From Phymatolithon calcareum (taxonomy: Eukaryota; Rhodophyta; Florideophyceae; Hapalidiales), in assembly GCA_977006965.1 (NCBI GenBank), contig OZ345360.1:1488001-1552000 (forward strand): a stretch of DNA of 64,000 nucleotides. Direction: 5' to 3'. The position numbers and the translations under genes are program-made. The notes under the pieces are model-generated. The model saw only the letters and a program-made list of their open reading frames with translations. It had not been told where the DNA came from and ran no database searches. Shown here piece by piece: positions 52,521 through 62,778 of this stretch (positions are counted from its first letter, which is position 1; every line of letters starts with the position of its first letter).

Positions 52521-52998
52521 CAGTCAATCCTTGATAACTGGATGTACAGTGTTGAAAGGTCCGATATCCAGATACCAAGGTTTTCTGGATATGAGTTTGT
52601 ATGATTGCTCAAAAGCTACAAATGTTCAGCCGAAAGCCGGAAATGCAGGCAACATGGCTTACACATGCCCCATGTCCGACAATTTGCCGGTCATATGTGC
52701 CTCGTTGAAGGATATGTTGGGTGCTCGGGTCAGAAACCAAAGTTAGAAATTGAGAAACTTTGTTCGCAGCACGGAAAAGCACCCATGTGTTGAATATGCT
52801 CCGTGACACCGAGTCAAAAAAGTTACAAATTTCTTGCATGCACCGTGGCTCAGGCATTGACGATATCCAAATATCGAATATTCTAAGAATTCTAAAATTG
52901 AGATAAATTTGTGCAGATACAGTATAGGTGGAGGCCTCTTGTTTTCTGAAAACCGAGGATAATCTAAATTCAAAGATGCAGTTAACGAGGATTGACTG
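52521..52998 (+). mobile_element. Pogo-type MITE, copy 2 (478 bp)
   Basis: It starts CAGTCAATCCTTGATAACTG (52521-52540) and ends CAGTTAACGAGGATTGACTG (52979-52998) followed by TA; the ends are inverted with 18 of 20 matches. The left TA has been lost. It pairs with copy 1 to form a 1.1-kb inverted dimer. A broken pogo-type transposase starts about 95 bp to the right and may be the related autonomous element. Confidence 0.7.
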
Positions 52999-53091
52999 TA
53001 CTGCACATTATTTGATAATTTTAGCTCAGCTTGATACCACTCGTGGAAAAAGTGGAATGACTCCAAACGGTACCGTTCCCATGGGGAGTCT

Positions 53092-54290
53092 GCCGAGGCA
53101 CACGAATCTGCCGTAGCGCGCCATCTCCCCGGAATGAAGGCGCAACTGGCTAAATACAGTGTCAACAACGTGTGGAACGGCGATGAATTCGGTCTGTTTA
53201 CATGATGTCGCCTGCGCAAACGATAGCACGCGGACTGCTCCCTGGGCTTAAAAAGCAGGAGCAGCTGTTGGCTTATTTTTCCTGTGGTAATGGTGATGGC
53301 ATGGAGAAAATTCCGTTGATGGTGATCGGAAAGGCCGGCCGTCCTAGGTGCTTTAACAAGAAAACCGGAGAAGAGTTGGGTGCCGATTACCACTTTAATT
53401 CAAAGGCATGGATGAACACTGGCCTATTCTTTGAATGGTTAAACAGGTTTGACGATTACATCGGTCAAAACAGCTGGCCGGCGAGCGGCTCTGCTTGTGG
53501 ATAATTGCTCTGCTCACGGAAAAATCGACACGCTGCCGGAGTTGCGCCATTGTGAAGTCATTTTTTGCCCGGAAACAATACTTCCCACATCCAGCCTATG
53601 GATACGGGTATCATTGCCTCGATCAAGGCACGATACAGTAGGCGTCAATATGGAGTAAATTAGACTTGATCGGCACACTGATATCTACAAATTGGATCAA
53701 CTTACTGCTATAAGTGGATGACACAGATATGGGACGAACTTGACGACTCAATCGTTCATAACTTCTGGATGAAAACGGGAGTGATTGATCACATCATGAT
53801 CGGTTCGGATGCGACGGACAGCAGCGCAACAGAAACAGATGCTGAGAGTGCTGTTGCTGCTGTTCTGGCAGAAGAATGTGCTGAAATTACCGCTCTGATC
53901 AATGAAGTACTACCCGTGCGGCACAACGTGCGTATTGACGATTTGGTCATCCCCGAAGGGGAGGATTATTGTACCGCGGAAGTGACTGATGACTACCTTG
54001 CGGGTACTATCGTGCAGCATCTTTCTGACGAAACAGGCCAAGACTCGACTTTGAGTGACACAAGCGGCTCTGATGATCAAGAAGAGCCGATAAACACCGT
54101 GCTGGACATGCCGATCAAGGGACAGATGCGCCGCCTTGCGTTTGCTGTGTCCATTCTGGACAGTCGTGGCACATGTCAGCTGTTGTGCGCCGTGTGCTGA
54201 ATGAAGCTCAGCTTGAGATGTGGAAAGACCACCAGCGCTCCCTAGGCCAAGCGCGCATCACTGATTGGTTCAATTGACAGACGTAACAGT
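53092..54290 (+). pseudogene. Pogo/Tigger-type transposase relic (multiple frameshifts)
   Basis: Plus-strand pieces in successive frames follow the DDE_1 order: YSVNNVWNGDEFGLF (53150-53200, first Asp), ARGLLPGLKKQEQLLAYFSC and KIPLMVIGKAGRPRCFN (53229-53363), AALLVDNCSAHGKI (53480-53525, second Asp), GNNTSHIQPMDTGIIASIKA (53570-53630, third Asp), then WDELDDSIVHNFWMKTG (53735-53785) and an acidic tail. At least three frame changes and a TGA break it. The sequence differs from the Tigger at 54.7-56.4 kb, so these are two separate lineages. Confidence 0.85.
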
Positions 54291-54424
54291 TGTTAACTTT
54301 CGTGGTCAGTGGTCGGCTTGCGCCACGTAGTCACGCCAGCGAGTACCACAGTAGGACGTTTCCACTTAATTCTGGGTCGCCCGAGTCGCGATATGATAAA
54401 CTCCTCGATTTGCAAAGTCCCTAG
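54291..54424. other. Spacer before the Tigger element
   Basis: It may contain the right end of the preceding pogo relic; no clear terminal repeat is seen. Confidence 0.3.
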
Positions 54425-56846
54425 TACAGCAGGTGCAGGTAACTTTAATAAATTTTACAGAAATTAAAATCAAAATTGGTTGTTGTGGCTTAATCTTTGA
54501 AACATTTTGATACACTTGGTCGGCGTCGTTGTGTACGTAATAGAGGACGAAAAATCCTTTTACATAAGTATTCTGGGTTTCGATACACTACAATTTGTAT
54601 CGTTGCCTGTGCGTGAAGTTTGCAGGTAAGTGTGAGAAATCATAAATTTCAATGCAATTCAATATCTCTATCATAAGGTGTGCACAATGGACTGCTATGT
54701 ATTCCCTAAAAATCAGATGCAGGATAACCCCCATCGACCATGGACAGCTTCTTACTCTCCATTCTCGCCCGCGCAATTGCCCGGCGCTCCCGTATGCTGC
54801 GCGGCACGCGCAGTTTAGCAACATCTAAATTGTATCTTCTCGCGCACCATTTCAGCACGACCTTCTCAGCCGCCATGCGGCGGCGCTGACCGTCTTCGGC
54901 TGAGCGCTGTTCGCGCAGCGCTGCCTGAGCTGCCTTCGCGGAGCGCGTCAGCTTCTTCTTGAGCAGCTCAGTCTCTTTCTCGTGCACAGCCTGCATTGCT
55001 GCAGGAGAAGTGAGGAGTGCCCCCCGGGTGGTGTCAATCTATCCTCGCTTAAAAGACACTTCAGTACTGTCAGAGCGCGACCCTCTCTTTTGCTCCAGTA
55101 GATTCGACATCGTCTCCACTGGAACAATTTCCGTGATGTTGTCAGCACATTTAGGCAGCGGCAGCTTAGACGGGTTGAGGGCCAAGTGCCCGTCTTCTCA
55201 AATCCGCTAGCTATGTTAGCCCGCGAGAACGCCAAATTGTATGCACATGTAAATGCCTTGCATAGTTCGAAGTAACCTATCTTCGGTGATCTATTATGAC
55301 GAACTGATGTTATTGTGCGATATAAATGCTCGTTAATATAACGCTTAAAGGGCGAAAATACAGAAACATCGAGAGGTTGGGTTGTACCAGAGGTATGTGC
55401 AGGCAGTGCATACGCCTCGACGTTACCGGCAGAGAGGACGCGCAGAGCTTTAGAAGGCATATGGCTTCTATAGCCGTCGTAGATGAGCAAGACCTTGCGG
55501 CCGTTCGTAGTGAGGTAGGAAATCCGCTTCACGAATTCACCGCACCAGCGGATAAATAGCTCAGAGTTGATCCCGGGAGTGTCTTCCCTGGTGGCGAGCA
55601 GGGATCCTGCGGGTAGGACAGACGCTGCAGTCTCCTTCGTGACAGAGCCGTCCACATTCCGCGCCATGCGGAAGGGCAGCTGCTTCCCTTTGAATATCCA
55701 AAAAGGAAGCACCGTCTCTCCGCTGGCGCTAATGCAAGCCATGAGAGTGACCCTGTTCAGATTCGAATTGAACTCGGTTCCCTTCCTGTCGCACCTTGTC
55801 CCCTTCGCCATGATGCCCTTCTTACCACTCGACCCGTTACAGTCCTTACCAGGCGTGGCGCCTGTCTCATCCAGGTTGAATAGACGCTCAGGATCTACGT
55901 TAAGATCCTCGTAAATCCTCTCCAGACACACCAGGTGAGCAGTGAGGACTTCGGCGCTGGTCGCTGCATAGCGCTCTGCCGCCTGGCGGCGCGGCTTCTT
56001 GAAGCTGAGGTTATTCCGCTTGCAGAAACCTTCAATCCAGTACCTCCCTGGCTTGCCGTTCTTGAAACGGTAAGCCAAGGAAGTACTGGATCCAAAAATA
56101 TCCTGCACTAGCACTGCCAACTCGTCTTTAGTGATGGGGACACCGCGCAACGCGTACTTCAGACGCAGCTGGGCGATGGAGCGCTCTTGTGCGACGGACA
56201 GCGCGCAGGGCCGCCAGTTCTTCTTTTGAACTCCTGCGGAGCCTCGCTGCACCGCCTTCACGCGGCGGTGCAACGTAGAGACAGTGACGCCATTGTGCAC
56301 TACGCGAGCTGCGGCGCTGAGTGTCATGCCCTCCTCTAAAACGAGGGCCACCGCCCTGTCGTACAGACTCTCGCGGCGCTTAGCTGATGCGGACATACGG
56401 TAGTGCTACGGCTGCGTGGGGTGAGGCAGTGGGAGAGCGGTCGGGCAGTAGTCTACAATACAGTGGAACGACTTTGCCGAGGAGAGGAAGGACTGCGTGG
56501 TTGTGCTGGAAGGGACAGTGCGAGCAGCACGATCGTGCAGTAATGAGAGTGCCCAATTTTACATGGGATGTGTGGTGACTTGTCGTAATTTGCTCCTTGT
56601 ATGAGCATATTTCATATTCTATGAGTAAATATCCCTTCCTGCGCTCAATGATGTGTCCAGAGTACGCTCATGAAGTCAAAAATGGTCTTTTCTCAATTGT
56701 TTTGCCAGTAGTGTCATGACAAGAGCATGAAACAGCTGGTGTGGACGCCAAAACATTCCCATTTTTATCATATATTCATCCGCTATGATACAAATAAAAA
56801 TTTTCAGACTTACCGGCATTTCTCAAAGTTACCTGCACCTGCTGTA
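54425..56846 (-). mobile_element. Tigger/pogo DNA transposon with intact ends (2,418 bp plus TA duplication)
   Basis: Perfect 20-bp terminal inverted repeats CAGCAGGTGCAGGTAACTTT (54427-54446, and its complement at 56825-56844) are bounded by TA on both sides (54425-54426 and 56845-56846), the target preference of the Tc1/mariner-pogo group. The enclosed minus-strand transposase is nearly whole (54706-56396). The identical ends and long frame suggest recent activity in this lineage. Confidence 0.95.
54706..56396 (-). pseudogene. Tigger/pogo transposase with one frameshift and one stop
   Basis: The ATG is at 56396. Residues 1-50 form a psq-type helix-turn-helix and 65-130 the second DNA-binding helix-turn-helix. 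The DDE_1 catalytic domain shows LDETG (D176), LLIYDGYRSH (D307) and TTQPLD (D343). After GFEKTGTW (about 55180) the frame is shifted: the other frame continues as LNPSKLPLPKCADNITEIVP, which is the expected 'TGI-PLNP' motif, so one base has been lost. A TAG at 55041-55039 then precedes the basic coiled C-terminus starting AMQAVHEKETELLKKKL and ending at 54706. Catalytic residues are all present. The coding potential is broken only downstream of the DDE core. Confidence 0.93.
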
Positions 56847-57129
56847 ATGCAAAATGACCCTTTCCACCGAAGCGTTGCACTATGAGGGATTCGACTCTAC
56901 TGTGAAATTAAAGCGGATGCACTTATTGGATTTCGAATCCTGGGAGCTGCGGGAAATAGCGTTTTTTCGATGTTTTCGATGATTCAGAGTTTTTTTGATG
57001 TTGGAGCTCATCAGAATCGCGAAGCATGATGATTTGTCTTCTGATCGTTTGGAAATGTGTCCAATCAAAAAGCAGTATGCGAAGAATTTTCTTTGCAATT
57101 GTGAAGAAGTACACAATTGTTCATTGGTG
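56847..57129. other. Nothing recognised
   Basis: Short AT-rich spacer. Confidence 0.35.
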
Positions 57130-57720
57130 TAGTGAGCCAATCATTTCGATCTATTTTAAATTTTCAAACGTTACGGAACTTGATTTACAAGCGAAACAAG
57201 CGAAAAGACAAGCGAAAAGACAAGCGCTTGTCTTTTTGCAGGCGAAACTTCAAAGCTCTGTACAGCCCCCCGAGATGTTTATATCATAATTCTTTCGGCT
57301 GTCCTTTTTAGGTTACCAGGCTACCTAAAAAGGACACCAAAAAAAATTGACCGTGCTGCAGCCCTAAAGATGCACGGGCGTCCTATAAAATGCAAAACTA
57401 CACTGATTTCGCAACAATCGCGTTTTGCATGTTGAAAAGCACGGTTCGGGAAGAGATGGACGGTCCATAAAATATAGCGTGCTTTTTTCCCCTCATCCAA
57501 ATCTAAAAAGCACACCGGTTTTGAACTAAATCCCGTAAGCGGTTTCAGCGCTACACGCTCTTAAAGATTTGAAAACGCTTGTAAGTCGCTTGTGTTTCGC
57601 TTGTGTTTCGCTTGTGTTTTTCAAAAACGCTTGTAAAGCGGTACAGTTGCAAAAAGTTACGAACTTGATTCGAAACCGGCCAATAAGATAATGTGTCGTG
57701 TCATTTAATTGAGCTATCAT
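57130..57720. repeat. Hairpin-rich foldback element with AAGCG motifs
   Basis: The left side carries GCGAAACAAGCGAAAAGACA-type repeats and GACAAGCGCTTGTC (57221-57234). The right side (57575-57640) carries the inverse CGCTTGTGTTT repeated three to four times. GGAACTTGAT (57175) is repeated inverted near 57670. In the middle, GTCCTTTTTAGGT (57301-57313) and ACCTAAAAAGGAC (57323-57335) make a perfect hairpin. There is no coding signal. Confidence 0.6.
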
Positions 57721-58828
57721 ATATTCTTTTTTTGCAAAGTTTCACCTTGCTGGACTAATAATTACAGACCAATTTCGCGGAATAGGTACAAACTCCGATA
57801 TGATATATCGATATCAATAACCATGGAAGTATCATGCGTCAAATATCAAAAAAGTGCTGTTTCCCGCACCTCCCTGAATGACGCGCCATTCAAACGCGTT
57901 TCAAGACCATAATGTTCACCAGCAACGAGTGGTATGATAGCATTTGGTGCATGATGGTTGGTTGATCGGAATGATAATGAAAAATTGAAATTATCGATAT
58001 CGCTACAGTGCAGTAGAATAATATGCTGCTACTGCACTGTAGATCCTACTCTGCTGTGCACACGGCGCATGCAAAGCTTTAATCGTAGAGCACAATGCAA
58101 ATTTGACTAGACAATAATGCCCCGAAATGTTGGTCTCCGATACCGTACTCCTTCCTACTTTGCTTGGACAGCGCGACTAAGTTTCTCCTCATCTTTCTGC
58201 GTTTAAAAATAATTGGGATGTGTTCTCTGGTAAAACTCGTTCAGATACCGTACCTGCTGCATTGTGCACTTTTTCCCAGTGCGCTCTTAGTGCACCTTGC
58301 ACGGATTTGTACCAAGCCGATCAGTCCTACCGCACATGGACAAATCATGTACTCATTCATTCATTCATTTCGCCTTATCCCTGTTGGAGTTTGCAGCGAT
58401 TCGAGGGCCGGCTTTAATTCCACTCTCTTATATTAGAATAACTTCGGCTCGCATGTCTTGATCTGATACGACTCTAAGACGAGCAAAATATTGTGGATTT
58501 CTTGACCTTGTGTCGATTTGTGCTTCGAGTCACTTCGGAAACTTATCCACGACCTCCTCTCTATAAAACCCAACTTGTCGCTAAAAATAATAATAGAGAC
58601 ATTCTTAGCTTAAGGAGATCTTTCAAAGGGGCCAGATGTTAAGTATTTTCGATAAAAATAACGCAAAACTTCCAGAATCGCCTAAGTCCAGATTTCAGTG
58701 CCCTTTCTAACGCGTCTCGTGTTTTAACAAACTTATTATATAATGCATCCTCCGTCAAAGGTACTACGATACATGCTTTGTGTAAGCTTGGTTGGATAGT
58801 CCCCATGAACCGAGCTGTGCCTTTTCTC
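57721..58828. other. Intergenic, contains a second SINE-like piece
   Basis: 58345-58430 matches the reverse complement of the SINE-like repeat at 2153-2350 (CATTCATTCATTC then CAGCGATTCGAGGGCC). Nothing else is recognised; 58000-58040 has a short inverted repeat CTACAGTGCAGTAG / CTACTGCACTGTAG. Confidence 0.45.
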
Positions 58829-59375
58829 AGTGTCTATGAGACGTAAGTTTCCCTCAATTGAGGGTCTAAGATTAATTTAATTTTTTGCAAATGAAAGCTA
58901 CTCGCTATCGAGCACGAGAAGAGCGCCAATTTCATAGATGTCTTCAAAATGCTTAGTGATGCAGTTCCTAACAGTAGAAGTGTCGCACATGTATTTTGTG
59001 GCACTTTCAAGCGCAATACATGGGGAGCATACGAGGGTGGACGTCTTCAATTTTCCAACTCTGCAATTGTTGTACATTACAAGTGCAGTCATCATGATAT
59101 TAGCAGTCATCCATTTCTTTTTCTTGGGAGTAAAGTGAATCCTAACACCGTTCTCGAATGCAAATGTACGTTCTAGAGCGACTGGACGTAGGCAAGTAAT
59201 GCGCGCGTCATATGCTATTGATCAGTTGCTCGCCCGGCAACTGACAATACCTTCGCTGCGTCATGCGCTTCTGGTATTCTGTACGGGCACCAGAGAATAA
59301 CAACCAGCTGGCAACCACGAAATTTTCCAGATGAGTTTGATGACCCTTATGAACTATAAGCGCACCAGATTCAGC

Positions 59376-62300
59376 ACTTGTCAAGTATATGGGGGATCAC
59401 CAGAAACCCCGGAGTACCTACATAAGATGGTACAAAATCACAAGGTCGACATCATCGGTCTAACGGAGACGCATCTGAGATCCGACACCCGCATTCGGAC
59501 CGATATGTTCTCAATAAACGCCCCAAGGCCGGAACTGATAACGTCGGATGGGCCTCGTAACCAAGATCCCGGGTCAAGAAGGCGAGGTACAGCGAGAAAC
59601 TTTGGCGGAGTATCACTGGTGTTCCGCAGTGGATGTGGAGTGAAACTAATCTTCAAGTATGCAAAGGTACACTTCCAAATCATTATCGCCCAACTAGGCA
59701 GCCTAAAAGTTGGGGTAGTGTACATGTCACCAAGGTCCACTCGTCAGGAAACCGACAAATGCCTCCAACTAATCTACAGGCACGCAAGGGGTCAAGCCAT
59801 CATCTGTGGTGACTGGAACGCAAGACACAAGCTGTGGGACAGGCAGTCAAACAGAAGGGGCAACCAACTAGTCCAGTGGGCAGAAAGAAAAGGATGGGAC
59901 ATTAGAGCAAGCAAAGGACCGACATTCCAGACGAAGAAGTACGGGAGCAATATCGACTTCTTCGTCACAAAAGGAATAACAATATCCGCGCCAAAATCTC
60001 CAGAGGACATATGGACAAGGGCTACACAGCACAGGCTTGTATGTACGCGCCTTCGAAGCCGGCAAGTTCGTGACCCGAACCAGTATAAGCGACCAATCAG
60101 TGTAAGAGACCGAGATGACACACAAAGGAAAAATGAAATCAAGGAACGAATGCGTAGTCTCATTGAGGACCTCAAGGGAAGTATCTCCCCCGAATCGGTA
60201 TCCGATATCTACAGGGAGATTGTGGACTTAGGAGGAAAGTCAAGAAAAGAATCGAAGAAAGAATTCGCGCTTCGTAAGTACCAAGAAGGCATTCCCGGAG
60301 TCATCGAAGACCTCAAAAAGTGCAAAAATGCAAGAGATCTACACCAGGGGTACAAGAGACTTGTTAAAACCTGGTGTGATCCGTGGAGAACTAGAAAACG
60401 CACACCGGCACGCTATAAGTTATTTTGGAATACAGAGCTTGACAAAATGGAACTGAATCGGAAGAAACTTTACCGGAAAGCCAGATCATCCCAATCACCG
60501 GAAGACTGGGGCCATTACCACGCGTGTAAGTACCAAATCAGAACCTTGGTGAACAAGAAGAAGAAAGAGCAGTATCAAGAATACATCGCCGAGCTCGAGG
60601 AGAAGGATGGACCAGCGGCTTTGAAGCAACTTGCCAAGATGAAAAAGAAAATTCGAAGAAGAAAGCTAAGAAACGAGATGACAGGAAGCCCCATGAATTG
60701 CGCGAAATTCTCAGCCCATATCTCAGCGACATGCCATAGCACCGAAAAGTGGCAACCCGGACTAAGAAAATTCTCCTGTACAGAGGACATGAGGACAAAA
60801 ATTGAAGCGGCTATCCGTAAAGCACCAAACGGAAAGGCACCAGGCTTAGACGAGGTGAAGGCTGAAATGCTAAAAGTCGATATATCGCTCAACGCCGAAG
60901 TGCTTACAGCCTTGTGGGAGGCCTGCGGGAGGTGTGGAGACACGCCTCTGCACTGGCAGAAAGCGCTCCTCGTCCCAATACACAAGAAGGGGGCACATGA
61001 TGACCCCGGAAACTACCGACCGATTTCTTTGCTGAGCCACGCAAGGAAAATTATTGAGACAGCTATCGATATGAAGCTGCGCACAGTATACGCAAACCAC
61101 TGGTATCAGCTTGGGTTCCAAAAGGGGAAGAGCACTGAACTGGCCATCCTAAGAGCTACTGAGCTACTAAAAGAGGATCAGAGATGTGTAGCAGTATTGG
61201 ACCTTAAGGCTGCCTACGACACAGTACCGAGAGTACACCTGGTGAACAGAATGAGGCAAGTACTGCCCAAGGAGATCTGCGCAATGGCAGAGGCGTTCTT
61301 GACACCATCCTGGGTAGCAACAATTGGTGATGCGAACAGGAACTGGTTTCTAGTGGACAGGGGAGTCCCACAAGGGTCCCCTCTCAGTCCAAGCCTCTAC
61401 AACATCTTCATGGATGAATTCGCAGAACGAATGAGCCGGGCATCAAAAACCTGGGCTGAAGTACCGGCTATCCTCTTCGCAGACGATGTTCTTCTCTCTG
61501 CGAAATCACCCGCTGCACTGCAAGGACTATTGGATATAGCTACCCAATGGGCACAAGAGCGAGAGATGACTTGGAACACTAAACAAGGGAAAAGCGAAGT
61601 CCTCGAATCAGAGGAAACATTGGGCAAGACATTCAAGCTAGCGAACAAGGTACTAGCACAAGTTCCGAAGGTCACGTACCTTGGAGTATCCCTAGACCCC
61701 GAAGGAGTCACAGATACGTTAATGATGCAACGATTAAAGAAAGCAAGGACGGCCGTGTACGAGTTGCGTACACTGGGAGTGTTCAAGAAAGGGCTGAGTA
61801 TACAGAAGTGTATTCAGATATACAAGGCACTAGTACAGCCACGCTGGGAGTACGCAATGCACTTAACGCCCTGGACAGAAGACGTACAAAATGCCGTCAA
61901 GGAAGTAGAAGCAACATTCTTCAATCAAGTTTTCGGCCCACTCGCCCGAGGAAGGACGGATAGGCTCCGTCTCCTGTGCCGGATCCAGGCGGCCGCACAT
62001 CGACGAGAAATGTTGGCCTTCAAAATGCTGAGAAGGAACAAGGCGAAAGAACGTATGTATTCAAAGGAAGTGCCAGAAAGAAGAAACAACGATGAATGGC
62101 AGTACACGAAGAAAGATATCGCCGCGATGGAGACCAGAGAGCCGTTCGGTGAAGCGTTAAAGCATATCCAAGCAAACCAATCGTCGCAAGCACTTCGATC
62201 GAAATTTCTGGAAATGGAAGGAGACCGCCTAGAATCGAAGCGGAAAAGAAAGATACCATACGACAAAACAAGAGAATTGCCAGCAATCCTCAAGTTCCCC

Positions 62301-62778
62301 AAGGTGAAGCACAGACAACTCGCACTGCAGTATGCCTGTGGCAGATTCCCACAGGTGTCAACAACAAGTATGACTGAAGAATTCGGCACCAGAGCCAGAG
62401 AGCATATGGAGACCCTTGAACGCACGCTAGCAGGGTACGAACTCGAATGAGAAAAACGACTGGAAACAGAAAAGGCGCTAGATGAGCTCTTACTATTTAG
62501 CAAGACACTCATAGAACGCATGGAGAACGAAGAAGGCCTGTATTAATCTGCAGAATGCAAGGCAAAAAGTGGTCGAGTCCAAGCACCAACAATCCCGTAG
62601 AGGACTGAGATAGGACTACTTTGAGTCCTAAGTTTTCCCGTCTGCGATTCTAGTGGACGTTTTGTGAGCTACACAAAGGTAGGTAGCACCAGAGGAAGCC
62701 TTGCCCATATCTTCGGAAGTCTGTGGGGCTTTTAAATAAACTTGGAAGGAAAAAAAAAAAAAAAACTTGTCAAGTATA
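59376..62778 (+). mobile_element. Nearly full-length LINE (family 1) with 14-bp target-site duplication
   Basis: Exact copies of ACTTGTCAAGTATA at 59376-59389 and 62765-62778 bound a 3,375-bp insertion ending in about 17 A. The duplication places the 5' end inside the apparent ORF, so the ATG at 59331 belongs to the host transposon C and not to the LINE. The 3' UTR (62547-62748) is the family-1 tail found at 16.4, 34.2, 36.4 and 41.8 kb. Confidence 0.95.
59390..62546 (+). pseudogene. LINE ORF: AP endonuclease and reverse transcriptase, 5'-truncated and with a late stop
   Basis: The frame runs open to a TGA at 62448-62450 and would continue to the TAA at 62544-62546. Numbering from the ATG at 59331 (host sequence supplies the first 19-20 residues). 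Endonuclease: LTETHL (E46), GDWNARH (160-166), GSNIDFF (205-211), TQHRLV (232-237) where SDH is usual. Reverse transcriptase: NYRPISLLS (561-569), VLDLKAAYDTV (622-632), GVPQGSPLSP (678-687), FADD (716-719). The C-terminus has the KRKIPYDKTRELPAIL block. It lacks the usual N-terminal WN-type strand of the endonuclease, as expected from the 5' truncation. The shorter copy at 16.6 kb reads through the TGA site, so that stop is a mutation here. The copy is presumably dead. Confidence 0.93.

Noticed and set aside
59331-59389. ATG at 59331 as the true LINE start
   Set aside because: The target-site duplication shows that this segment is flanking host-transposon DNA.
61925-62521. 198-codon minus-strand ORF
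   Set aside because: Complement of the LINE C-terminal coding region; composition typical of a shadow frame.
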